From Methanolinea sp. (lineage in GTDB: Archaea; Halobacteriota; Methanomicrobia; Methanomicrobiales; Methanospirillaceae): a DNA stretch of 64,000 nt. The notes below the pieces were generated by a model that worked only from the letters and a program-made list of their open reading frames with translations, was not told the DNA's origin and ran no database searches. This document shows positions 51,470-60,490 of this stretch, piece after piece. A program made the translations under genes and the position numbers. Positions within the stretch are counted from its first letter, which is position 1. Each line of letters begins with the position of its first letter. Location of the stretch: the NCBI GenBank assembly GCA_018262855.1, contig JADFDO010000004.1, forward strand, positions 1-64,000. The letters run 5' to 3'.

Positions 51470-54400
51470 TCAACGCACAACGACACGCCGGGATGTCGTA
51501 CTCTCACCGATCGAATTTGTCACGGTAAGGGAGACCGAATACGTGCCGGGTTCAGTGAAGGTATTGACTGGGTTCCGGAGTGTTGACGTCTGGCCGTCAC
51601 CAAAGTCCCACTGCCATCCGGTCGGGCCGTTGAAGGATCGGTCCGTGAACTGAACGCTCATCGGAGAGGATCCAAAGGTCTTGTTCATAGCAAAGAAGCT
51701 GACCGGAGACCGGGTCGCCGGTCCCGGGGGAGTGGTAGGGGTAGTCGTAACGGAAGGTGTTGGCGTGGGTTGCGGGGTGTAGGGGGGGAACACCCTCGTT
51801 GGCCTCACCCAGACATATGACGTGAACGAATCGCTCCCGCCACTGTTGGATGCCGTCAGCCTTGTGATATACCTCCCGGCGGTGGCATAGACATGGGTCG
51901 GGTTCTGCTCTGAAGAGGTGTTCCCGTCGCCGAAGTCCCACTGCCATGCGATCGGAGAACCAGTCGAGCGGTCTGAGAACTTCACGGTAAGGGGGGCATA
52001 TCCCATCATGGGCGCTGTAGAGAAGCGGGCATCCGGAGGTTTACCTGATGGATCGACCTGTATATACCCAATCTTCGTGATTGACGCCTCACCTCCCTCA
52101 TTTCCGGCAATCAGAGATACGGAATAGGTGCCCGGGAACGAATACGTATGTGAGACACTGGATGTCTCATTCTCCCAGGCCGAAGTCCCGTCACCGAAGT
52201 CCCAGAACCTGGTGGTGATGATCCCGGTAGAGGTGTCTGTGAACATGACATCAAGCGGAGCATCGCCTGACAAAGGTGTAGCCTTAAAGTCCGGGTCGGG
52301 AGCAAGCGCCTGCGTGACATTGATATACCCGGATTTTGTAGCGCTGCCGGAACCAAACGCGCTGTTCACCGTCAGGGTGACGTTATAGAGGCCAGGATTC
52401 TCGTACGTGTGGTAGAGCCAGCTTCCGGTTCCGTTCGTTCCATCACCGAATTCCCAGATGAACTCGTCATAGTACCAGGCATAGGGAACGCTCTCCCAGA
52501 ATTCTACCTCGAGAGGAGCGTTCCCCTCATGAGGGTATGCGTTGAAATCCACATCGGGCGGCGGGGGGTTGACACGGATGTAGTCTTCCTTTGTGATGGT
52601 GTCGGTCTCGTTTGTCCTGCTGACCGTCAGGCTGACCGAGTAGTTCCCCGGGTACGTGTAAGTCACGACAGGATTTTTCTCGGAGGAGAACTCGTTGCCG
52701 TAAGTGGGAACTGCCTCCTTTGTCCCGGCGTCCCGGATCGGGTAATAGGAGTCCTTCTCAAAGACCCACGACCATGCACCAGGGTTTCCGGTTGAAGCAT
52801 CGCTGAACTGGACTGATACGGGCACGGTGCCACTGGTCACGTTTGATGAGAAGTCTGCCTTCAGGGGGGCAACATCGTGGACGACAACACAATCGTTCTT
52901 GCACAGTGTGCTCTCTCCCTCGCTGTTTACGACCTTGAGTGTCACGCTGTACGATCCGGCCGAGAGGTATTCGTGGACGGGGTTCTTCTCCGTCGAAGTC
53001 GCTCCGTCACCAAACTCCCATGAATAGGAAAGCGGCAGGGAGCCTGTCGACTGGTCAAGGAAACTGATGGAGAGTGGGGCATTCCCGTTCAGGGGAACGG
53101 CTGCAAAGTCTGCAATGGGCGGGATGATCTCGGTCCATGCGGTGTTGTTTACCCAGGTCTCATTGACAAGGCCGGTCATTCCGACAGTCTTTGTGCCGAT
53201 GGTGTAGCTCCTTGATTGAGTAAGCCCCGTGGCAGTATAGGACTGTATTCCTTTTGCCACGTCCTCCTGGTATATCCCGTCAAGGTATACCATCACGTGC
53301 GAGAGATCGGCTGACTGGGGATCGGTCCAGTTCCAGGTTATCCTGTCCATCTGGCTGGAGGTTGCATGGAGGTCGCTGACGCTTTCGGGAGGGATTTTGG
53401 GAGCGGAGCCGAAAGCATAGAGGTTGCCATCCCTGCTCCCGATATACACAATGCCTTCTGCAACGGCAGGGCTGGAATATATCTCGTCACCTGTCGTGTA
53501 ATTCCAGAGGTGTATTCCTGTTGTTGCGTCGAGTGCGTAGATGTTTTTATCATAACTCCCGATATAGACGACGCCGTTTGCTACTGCAGGGCTGGAATGA
53601 ATCGGGCCTCCTGTTGTATAATTCCAGATGAGCGTGCCCGTGTCCGTATCGAGAGCATAAAGATTGTAATCATCGCTGCCGAAATAGACGACACCATTCG
53701 CGACTGCGGGGCTCGAAAACACGGCATCGCCGGTCATGTAGTTCCAGAGGAGCGTGCCTGTGTCCGCATCGAGAGCATAGACGTTCCTGTCAAAACTCCC
53801 CACATAGACGACCCCATCCACGACCGCCGGACTGCAGTCTATGCTATCACCGGTCGTGTAATTCCAGAGGAGCGTGCCTGTGTCCGCATCGAGAGCATAG
53901 ACATTCCTGTCAAAACTCCCCACATAGACGACCCCATCCACGACCGCCGGACTGCAGTCTATGCTATCACCGGTCGTGTAATTCCAGAGGAGCGTGCCTG
54001 TGTCCGCATCGAGAGCATAGACATTCCTGTCAAAACTCCCCACATAGACGACCCCATCCACGACCGCCGGACTGGAATATACATAGTCCCCTGTCGTGTA
54101 GTTCCAGAGCAGACCTCCGGTTATGGCATCCAGGGCATAGACGTTCCCATCAGTGTTCCCGATGTAGACCACTCCGTGTGCGACTGCCGGGCTGGAATAG
54201 GTATAGTCCCCGGTCGTGTAATTCCAGATGTGCAATCCTGTTGCCGCATCAAGGGCATAGACGTTCTTATCACAGCTTGCACCATAGAGAACCCCATCCA
54301 CCACCGCAGGGCTTGACTCCACCCAGTCCCCTGTTGGATACTCCCAGATGAGATTCCCTGTTGCTGAATCGAGTGCATAGGTGTTGTAATCATAACTCCC

Positions 54401-56428
54401 GAAATAGACGACACCATGTGCCACCATGGCGGTTGACTCCACTTCATCCCCGGTGGTAAAGTTCCAGAGAAGCGTCCCATCCGGCCTTGTACCGCCGTCA
54501 TCGTACACGCCCGAGTTCTCAAGGTCCGATCGGAACTTCCATCCCTTGGAAGCCGGGATTGTCCAGGCGGTATCGGTCACCATGGTCTGGTTGATCTTCC
54601 CGTTCCTCCCGACCGTTTTAATCCCAATCGTGTAGGCTGTCTCCGGGGAAAGCCCGGTCGCGGTATAGGTCTCTGTCCCCTTCAGGACGACACGCTGGAA
54701 GCCCCCGTCCATGTATACCAGGACATGGGAGAGGTCATCGGTGGCAGGATCTGTCCACGTCCAGGTGATCGAGTCCTTCCCGCTGGTCGTGCTGTGGAGA
54801 TCGGTCACGCTCGCCGGAGGTTTTGTCTCGCCGGAGGATACCACCCAGACCTGGCACCCCGCATAGGGATTTGCGGTTCCTACGACTATCCCCTCCGGGG
54901 TGGTGAGCATCGTCCGGAACCCGTAGTTGTTCGGATCACCAAATCCGTTCAGATCGACAGGTATCCATTGTTCCCCGTCGGGGCTTCTCCAGAGGTCGGC
55001 ACCCCCGAACGTCTTTGCCAGGATCTTGATCAGGGGGATGATGTAGGATGGATCAACATTCCACTTTTGCATACTGGAGATCTCTGAAAGCCCCATCAGG
55101 AATGGCCCGGTTTCATGGGGCCATCCATCGTCTCCAGGAATCTCCCATGAAGAGAGTGCCTCCTTCAGGATCTCATACCCGCCTGGGACTTCATCGATAT
55201 ACTGGGCGAGGGAGAAGATATCGTAACTCCCGAGATACAGGTTCCCATCGTACTCTTCAAACGACCAGGCATAGAGGTTGAAGGGGTTTGCAAACCCGGA
55301 CGGCCAGCCGCTCAGGGCCGGATCACGGGGATCGGTGGGGATCTTTGGTTCCTCGTCCCCAACGATCAAGTCCCACGAGTCCCCCGCATTCACCCTTATC
55401 ACGTCGAATCCCTTCACTCCTTCGGTCCCGGTGGCGAACGGGAGGTTCATCGAACCGACGTAGAGGGCTCCCTGATACTCCCTCATCGTGCCTCCAAGGA
55501 CATTCCAGGCATCCCCGGCACCCCCTGAAACAACCCTGACCCAGTCACCCGAATTGGAGGGATCGGCAGTGGTGCTCCTCCACACCTCGAACCCGTTCGT
55601 CTCTGACGGCCCGATGGGGTTTCCCGTTCCTGCATACAGGTACCCATTGAAGCTCCTGAGTGCGGCGGTCTGGAAGTCGGCAACCTTCACCCACGTATCT
55701 GTAGTGGCGGAGGGAGAGGCGGATACGAAGATCCCGTCACCGGTCCCGACGTAAAGCTTCCCGTGGTGTGAGGTGATCGCACGGGTGTCCCGTGATAAGA
55801 TACCGTCCGTGTTCACCTTTTCCCAGTTCGTCCCATCGGTTGATCTGATGAGGAGCGTCCTTCCGAATCCGAACCCTACACCGGCATAGAGCGCTTCATT
55901 CCCGCTGGAGTCATTGAACGTGGCCATTGCACGGTACCCTATCCCTTCAGGGTAGGTGTACCCGTTCGAAGGATTGACAAAAGTGGGAGCCTGGTGCACC
56001 TGGGTCCAGAATCCCTCATGATACTTCCAGATCTCCCCGCTCATATCGTTCGACCATGCAACCGTCTCCTCCTGAGATGGGAGTGTATGGTTGGGAAGAA
56101 CGAGGGGTGGTGGAGGCGATCCTGCTGGGGTGGTCAGGAATGAGAGCGTCCAGTTTTCAGGGAATGCTCCCTGTGATTTCATTGCCTGGGCAACGAAATA
56201 GGGGATGTTCCGCCCGGTTCCCACGTATAGGTCCCCATCGAACTGGGCGACGGACCATGCATAATTGTTCTGGGGGTCCCCGAACCCTCCATCACTGATC
56301 ATTTCAAGCCTGGTGAATGCCGATGTCTCTTCCTCCGCTGCAGCGATTCCAACCAGGAGTGAGACTATGATGGCGAGTGCCAGGAACCAGATCCCCGTTA
56401 TCATTCTCGCGTTATTGTGGTGTTTCAT
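51470..56428 (-). CDS. Giant secreted propeller/PKD surface protein
   Basis: A 1,652-residue protein from ATG 56428 (upstream ATG at 56458 lacks a better site). A signal peptide (residues about 10-32) is followed by an N-terminal propeller-like region to about residue 560, an Fn3-like unit, then nine PQQ-type blades (each about 40 residues, with motif 'SSPAVVDGVVYVGS'), a second Fn3-like unit, and six PKD domains, the last preceded by a Pro/Thr-rich linker. The paralog at 39238 has eight blades. The blades contain an exact 120-bp duplication (53821-54060). The three PKDs at about residues 1310-1560 correspond in order to the whole PKD array of the 19958-21124 protein. Probably a surface or cell-cell contact protein; no anchor sequence seen. 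Confidence 0.9.
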   Translation of the reverse strand: MKHHNNARMITGIWFLALAIIVSLLVGIAAAEEETSAFTRLEMISDGGFGDPQNNYAWSVAQFDGDLYVGTGRNIPYFVAQAMKSQGAFPENWTLSFLTTPAGSPPPPLVLPNHTLPSQEETVAWSNDMSGEIWKYHEGFWTQVHQAPTFVNPSNGYTYPEGIGYRAMATFNDSSGNEALYAGVGFGFGRTLLIRSTDGTNWEKVNTDGILSRDTRAITSHHGKLYVGTGDGIFVSASPSATTDTWVKVADFQTAALRSFNGYLYAGTGNPIGPSETNGFEVWRSTTADPSNSGDWVRVVSGGAGDAWNVLGGTMREYQGALYVGSMNLPFATGTEGVKGFDVIRVNAGDSWDLIVGDEEPKIPTDPRDPALSGWPSGFANPFNLYAWSFEEYDGNLYLGSYDIFSLAQYIDEVPGGYEILKEALSSWEIPGDDGWPHETGPFLMGLSEISSMQKWNVDPSYIIPLIKILAKTFGGADLWRSPDGEQWIPVDLNGFGDPNNYGFRTMLTTPEGIVVGTANPYAGCQVWVVSSGETKPPASVTDLHSTTSGKDSITWTWTDPATDDLSHVLVYMDGGFQRVVLKGTETYTATGLSPETAYTIGIKTVGRNGKINQTMVTDTAWTIPASKGWKFRSDLENSGVYDDGGTRPDGTLLWNFTTGDEVESTAMVAHGVVYFGSYDYNTYALDSATGNLIWEYPTGDWVESSPAVVDGVLYGASCDKNVYALDAATGLHIWNYTTGDYTYSSPAVAHGVVYIGNTDGNVYALDAITGGLLWNYTTGDYVYSSPAVVDGVVYVGSFDRNVYALDADTGTLLWNYTTGDSIDCSPAVVDGVVYVGSFDRNVYALDADTGTLLWNYTTGDSIDCSPAVVDGVVYVGSFDRNVYALDADTGTLLWNYMTGDAVFSSPAVANGVVYFGSDDYNLYALDTDTGTLIWNYTTGGPIHSSPAVANGVVYIGSYDKNIYALDATTGIHLWNYTTGDEIYSSPAVAEGIVYIGSRDGNLYAFGSAPKIPPESVSDLHATSSQMDRITWNWTDPQSADLSHVMVYLDGIYQEDVAKGIQSYTATGLTQSRSYTIGTKTVGMTGLVNETWVNNTAWTEIIPPIADFAAVPLNGNAPLSISFLDQSTGSLPLSYSWEFGDGATSTEKNPVHEYLSAGSYSVTLKVVNSEGESTLCKNDCVVVHDVAPLKADFSSNVTSGTVPVSVQFSDASTGNPGAWSWVFEKDSYYPIRDAGTKEAVPTYGNEFSSEKNPVVTYTYPGNYSVSLTVSRTNETDTITKEDYIRVNPPPPDVDFNAYPHEGNAPLEVEFWESVPYAWYYDEFIWEFGDGTNGTGSWLYHTYENPGLYNVTLTVNSAFGSGSATKSGYINVTQALAPDPDFKATPLSGDAPLDVMFTDTSTGIITTRFWDFGDGTSAWENETSSVSHTYSFPGTYSVSLIAGNEGGEASITKIGYIQVDPSGKPPDARFSTAPMMGYAPLTVKFSDRSTGSPIAWQWDFGDGNTSSEQNPTHVYATAGRYITRLTASNSGGSDSFTSYVWVRPTRVFPPYTPQPTPTPSVTTTPTTPPGPATRSPVSFFAMNKTFGSSPMSVQFTDRSFNGPTGWQWDFGDGQTSTLRNPVNTFTEPGTYSVSLTVTNSIGESTTSRRVVVR
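53821..54060 (-). repeat. Exact tandem duplication of a 120-bp propeller blade
   Basis: Bases 53821-53940 and 53941-54060 are identical. A third copy to the left (53701-53820) matches its right half with a single substitution. The 120-bp unit encodes one 40-residue blade. Perfect identity, including synonymous positions, marks recent duplication, expansion by slippage/recombination or gene conversion. Confidence 0.9.
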
Positions 56429-56871
56429 AGATGCCCCCCTTTCGGTCAGGGGTGGCAATTGTAGGGGGAGATTCAGGGGCCCGGGTTGTTCGTCTATTCC
56501 TGGGTTTGTGAGAGTGGGATCCCCGGAGTGAGTGATTGTGCCGGTTCACAGGGATCTGAACTGAGCTCCAACCGCATGGCTCTCAAATCGTGTGCCCTCC
56601 CCGGTTCGATGAGAGAGGATCTCAGCCGTAGACCACCGGTGTCCAAGACCTCAGTCTTCGTCTTAGGTACCTCTTGCCTGCCCCTGATTCGTTCTGTGCC
56701 ACCTTGACCGAAAACAGGTAAATGGTACTCTCATTATACCAGTATATAAAACTTTTTGTGCTCCGTGGGCTATATGGCCGTAAAATGCCACAAGGCTCCT
56801 CTTCCACGGTGTTTTTTCAAAAATCTCACGGGAGATTCGAGCCACTGACGGTAAAAAAAAGAATGTACGTG
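56429..56871. other. Intergenic region upstream of the giant protein
   Basis: About 443 bases between the giant surface-protein gene and the small membrane gene at 56872, both on the minus strand. A TATA-like element at 56742-56751 is the only suggestive feature. No open frame with a plausible start was found. Confidence 0.4.
56742..56751 (-). promoter_or_regulatory. TATA-like element, possible promoter of the giant surface protein
   Basis: The minus strand reads TTTTATATAC here, a near-consensus archaeal TATA box, about 310 bases upstream of the ATG at 56428. If used, the transcript would have a leader of about 290 bases. There is no plus-strand gene nearby, so orientation toward the giant gene is likelier. 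Low confidence. Confidence 0.3.
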
Positions 56872-57243
56872 TCATCCTGACCGCTGCACGGTCCGGTATT
56901 TAAAGTAGAGGTGTCCGGCTATGAAGGGTGCGAGGACTGCCCCCGAGAATATCACGATGGTCTTCCAGGAGAGGTTGAATGCAAGGATTACATCCTGGAC
57001 AATGATGAGAGCGAGAGTAATCACCCCAAGGATGACGGCAAGTGTCTTTGCCAGGAGCATCGGGTCCACCGGTCGGACAATGAAGAAAAATACAATGAGA
57101 ATGGCTGCAACGAATACCACATATGCGAGGGGCCGGAACACTTCAGGTACTACATATTTCTGGGTGATGGTGAACACGTCGGCAAGTGCGATGAAGAAGA
57201 TGAGGATTAACCACTGTAGACGTGAGAGCGGGTACCATTTCAT
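56872..57243 (-). CDS. Small membrane protein with four helices
   Basis: A 123-residue protein from ATG 57243, chosen because the longer frame adds a non-hydrophobic N-terminus. Four hydrophobic segments are seen (about 10-26, 35-55, 64-84 and 92-112) with few charged residues between. The pattern is that of small archaeal integral membrane proteins without an assigned family. It lies next to an HNH-nuclease gene but no link is evident. Confidence 0.6.
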   Translation of the reverse strand: MKWYPLSRLQWLILIFFIALADVFTITQKYVVPEVFRPLAYVVFVAAILIVFFFIVRPVDPMLLAKTLAVILGVITLALIIVQDVILAFNLSWKTIVIFSGAVLAPFIAGHLYFKYRTVQRSG

Positions 57244-57368
57244 AGAGAATATTTCACTTCTTCGAGATTTTATAAACAGGTAACTCCATGGTATGGAATC
57301 AGAATACAATCGTGAAATCTCATCTTCTCTCCATCATTATCCAGCCTGGAAAAACACAAGGACATTCA

Positions 57369-58553
57369 TCAATGCACGATCTTTTTCAGCTCCTCTATCG
57401 TGAGCTTCGGTTCCGCCCTGTGGATCATCCGGTGGCAATTTGAACACACCGGAACACACTTTGTAACCGGGTCCACTTCTCCCCGCGATGAGGGTTCCCC
57501 GCAGTGGACCTCGATGTATCCTTCACCAAACCTGCCATACTTTTCTGAAAAATTGAATCCACAGACCGCGCAGGTGTCGCCATGAACCCTGATCGTCCGG
57601 TTCCGGATCGCGGGATCCATCTCCATCTCATTCGGATTTGATCCCCGTCTGGTCCCGGTGATGACCCCTGCCTTCGCAAGTCCCAGGTCCCCATCCGGTA
57701 TAACATCCTGTGGAAACAGGATGAACCGTGCCAGATCTCCGATGAATTGCCCCGGTGTATGGGTATGGCATGAGAACCTGCCAACGTACCGGAACCCGGA
57801 ATCCCGTTTTTTTCTCCTGTACAGCACCACAATCTCGTTTCCCTCGCTCTCGTGGTTGGTGATCAGCCCGCCAATCCTTCCCTTGAATTGCCCTTCAAGC
57901 TGGAGAACCTGCCCGTCAAAATGGTTGCGGAAGGAGAGCCCATCCGGGCTTCTCTCCTCGGTCACAAAGAGCCACACGGAAGAAGTGTCCCTCGGTACAT
58001 GGATCCCGTTCCTGATGATGGCATCGGTGATCTGGAATGTGTCTTTCAATTCCTCCCGGGAATAAGTTTTCAGTAACTCCAGGGAGGTGGAAGACCGTTT
58101 TACCTCTTCGAAGAAGAGCAGGAACTTCGATGGTGACCGGGTTTTTTTGATCTTCATCTCTGGAGCAGTATCATCGGATTCGGCATGGCTCCTGAAAAAC
58201 GCCGTCCATGCAGGGAACCAGTCCTGGATAAGGTTCTGGAGATCGCTCTTCCATACAAGGCGGGTCCTCGGGTTCTTCTCGATCAGCATCTCGAAATACG
58301 CCTGGTACTCGATCACCCCGAACGAGAGGCCCACAGGCCTTTTCTCGCCCAACGACATTGTCTCAAGGCCGAAGAATGGCCGTATCGCAACCGGAACCGC
58401 CATCTCGTGGTGGATAAACGAGGACCGGTCCATCCTCTTGACCGCAACCGTATCTGAGAGGATTCTCCACGAATGTGATTTGTGCAGGATTGCCGGATCG
58501 GCATCCCCGTCCCGGCGTTGTTCACCACCCTTGATTCTCCCGGGAGTTCTCAT
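57369..58553 (-). CDS. HNH endonuclease with N-terminal recognition-like domain
   Basis: About 394 residues from ATG 58553; the frame extends to 58763 but the added segment is Pro/Gly-rich and unlikely. The C-terminal HNH domain has 'CAVCGFNFSEKYG', 'GYIEVHCGEP' and 'VCSNCHRMIHR', i.e. the H-N-H residues with two zinc-binding Cys pairs. The middle segment 'YSREELKDTFQITDAIIRNG' with 'SSVWLFVTEERSPDG' resembles domains that read modified DNA next to HNH nucleases in type IV-like restriction systems. No methylase or other restriction subunit is adjacent, so a modification-dependent nuclease is a plausible but unproven assignment. Confidence 0.7.
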   Translation of the reverse strand: MRTPGRIKGGEQRRDGDADPAILHKSHSWRILSDTVAVKRMDRSSFIHHEMAVPVAIRPFFGLETMSLGEKRPVGLSFGVIEYQAYFEMLIEKNPRTRLVWKSDLQNLIQDWFPAWTAFFRSHAESDDTAPEMKIKKTRSPSKFLLFFEEVKRSSTSLELLKTYSREELKDTFQITDAIIRNGIHVPRDTSSVWLFVTEERSPDGLSFRNHFDGQVLQLEGQFKGRIGGLITNHESEGNEIVVLYRRKKRDSGFRYVGRFSCHTHTPGQFIGDLARFILFPQDVIPDGDLGLAKAGVITGTRRGSNPNEMEMDPAIRNRTIRVHGDTCAVCGFNFSEKYGRFGEGYIEVHCGEPSSRGEVDPVTKCVPVCSNCHRMIHRAEPKLTIEELKKIVH

Positions 58554-58848
58554 GGAAGCACCAGATTTGATGATACGAAACCCGGATCGATAAAGCTTAT
58601 TTTTGGTACCTGGGGTCGTTTCCATCGAACCCTGAAAACTCCCTCCCGGAGGAGAACCGTTCCTGTGGGTATATGGCCAGGTTTCCTGACCCAAAGTGAA
58701 TCCCACAATAGACCCTGGAATCAGAAGAAGAACGTCTTGACATAAGGGTTCTGCCGATAACACCCCATATGCATGTACCCACCAGGTGCAGGATCAAGCA
58801 TTCCGGATCAAAAACAACAAAACGGTCAGCCCCCAAATAGTATTTTCC

Positions 58849-59697
58849 ATGATCAGTGTCCACAATCTCTTCCCATTCATTCTCGTGTGTGCCCTTCTCC
58901 TCGGCGCCGGCTGCCTGCAGGGAAAGGAAACAGGGGGGTCGGCCGGGCCGACTCCTCCCACCGGACATGCTGCCATGCAGAACGCACTTGGAAATGTGAC
59001 TGGAGGTATCCAGTCGACACTCGATAGACTTGACTCCACTCTCTCGCTTGCTTCAAGAACACTCGGGACGACCGGGATCTCAGGAGCGGGTGCAGATGAA
59101 GTGCTCTCCGGTGTTGCAAACTCACACCCTGCCATCATCAACGTGATCACCTACGATCAAAATGGCACTGTGGTCGCAGCCGAACCAGATTCAGCAAAGA
59201 TCCTCATCGGCCAGAACCTCCGGAAGTATGATATCGTCAAAAAGACCCTCGCGACACGGCAGCCGCAGATGAGCGATCTCCTCTCTCTCGCAGAGGGTGG
59301 AGACGGGGCAGTGCTTGCACACCCGGTCTTTTCGCCAGGTAAACAGTTCCTCGGCGTTGTCAGTTCGGGTATCTCACCCTATGCCCTGGTTACCCCCATT
59401 GCTAATCAGGTAATGGAGAATACTCCTTACACCTACATGGTGGCACAGACAAACGGCCGGATTCTCTACGATCCCGATCCGCAGGAGGTCGGAAAAGAGA
59501 CCTTCAACGAGACGCTCTTTGCAGACTTCCCCGGGATCATCGAGCTTGCCCGCCACTATTCCGGGAACCGGACAGGGTATGACACCTACTCATTCTATAG
59601 CAGCGGCTTTGGGAAAGTCGTATCAAAAGAGACCCTCTGGGATACAGTCGGGCTTCACGGCACAGAGTGGAGGGTGCTGGTAATCTCCGAGGTATAG
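58849..59697 (+). CDS. Cache-domain lipoprotein
   Basis: A 282-residue lipoprotein from ATG 58849 (longer frame to 58786 lacks a signal start). Lipobox 'LLLGAGC' sits after a hydrophobic segment. The rest is extracellular and matches a dCache-like fold: a long N-terminal helix ('ALGNVTGGIQSTLDRLDSTL' region), then 'INVITYDQNGTVVAAEPD' and a second strand set 'YTYMVAQTNGRILYDPDPQ'. These domains sense small ligands and are normally fused to kinases or chemoreceptors; here there is no cytosolic output domain, so an auxiliary sensor role is inferred. Ends with a short tail 'WRVLVISEV'. Confidence 0.82.
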   Translation: MISVHNLFPFILVCALLLGAGCLQGKETGGSAGPTPPTGHAAMQNALGNVTGGIQSTLDRLDSTLSLASRTLGTTGISGAGADEVLSGVANSHPAIINVITYDQNGTVVAAEPDSAKILIGQNLRKYDIVKKTLATRQPQMSDLLSLAEGGDGAVLAHPVFSPGKQFLGVVSSGISPYALVTPIANQVMENTPYTYMVAQTNGRILYDPDPQEVGKETFNETLFADFPGIIELARHYSGNRTGYDTYSFYSSGFGKVVSKETLWDTVGLHGTEWRVLVISEV

Positions 59698-60490
59698 GCG
59701 GCCACATCCTTCCTTTTCCAGCGCGCAGTCTGGGTTGGAGTGTGGGTTTTCAATTTCCCTTTCAATATGACCTTTTTTTATATGAGTCGGGTTCGGAAAA
59801 CCGGTTTGATGAACCCTGATGGAGTATTTTGGCGGATGCACCTTTTTGATGTTCGGAATAGGGTGAAAAGGCGCTACATCGTAGCTGATTCATGGATGGA
59901 TCAACGGCGGTGTGAATGATACCAACCAACATATTTTATATGCCGATACGATATCTCATTCAGGTGTACCGAGAAGCGCTCCGTCATTCAAAGCCTGGAG
60001 TTCCGCCTATAATAATGCCACCTTGATTGTATAGTGCTTTTTCAGGCTGGCGCCGCCCGCTAAACGGTGCACCGGATTCCTTTCACCACGGTTTTTGTAG
60101 TGTAAACCGGCAGTACACCATGCACAACAACGTTCTCTTGTACACCTGCCGGGTATTTCAAGGGCGAATCCAGCATCGAAAGCACTTTTGTTGTTCATGC
60201 ACTGATTATCCCGGAAATCCCGTCAAAACATGTGTTCATCTCAGGCTGTTTCATCAGCGGTGTGAAAAGCAGCACTAACTATGAGGGGAAAAACCTGAAA
60301 GGGAAAACCACATGGCAGTGATCATATCACCTTTGTATTCAGCCCCGTCTTATCAAAAAAACCTGATTCACATCGATCCATACGCATACACAATGAAAAT
60401 CACGGATGCGATTTTCCTATAAAAAAGGATCATGTGCGATCCTTCAGATCCTGGTATCATGCCAGGGCTTCCCTGCACGATGGAGTCTTC
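59698..60490. other. Long intergenic region without a recognised gene
   Basis: This 793-base gap between convergent genes holds short open frames on both strands but none with a ribosome site, family motif or typical codon use. A hairpin lies near its right end. Slight AT-richness near 59930-59950 may mark a promoter remnant. It might contain decayed coding sequence, but nothing could be aligned by eye. Confidence 0.45.
60395..60416. terminator. Imperfect hairpin of the GAAAATC...GATTTTC type
   Basis: GAAAATC (60395-60401) and GATTTTC (60410-60416) form a 7-bp stem with an 8-base loop. The stem matches that of the element at 7717-7742, so it may be a decayed copy of the same terminator/hairpin type. 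It lies just after the end of the hydrolase gene reading leftward (60491). Confidence 0.4.

Noticed and set aside
53366-54316. Plus-strand frame opposite the propeller repeats
   Set aside because: Its internal repeats merely mirror the 120-bp blade repeats of the minus-strand gene. It has no independent start signal.
59990-60300. Possible gene remnant in the 60 kb gap
   Set aside because: Cys- and His-rich frames on both strands looked like a zinc-finger remnant, but residue order matches no transposase or ribbon pattern and there is no start signal.
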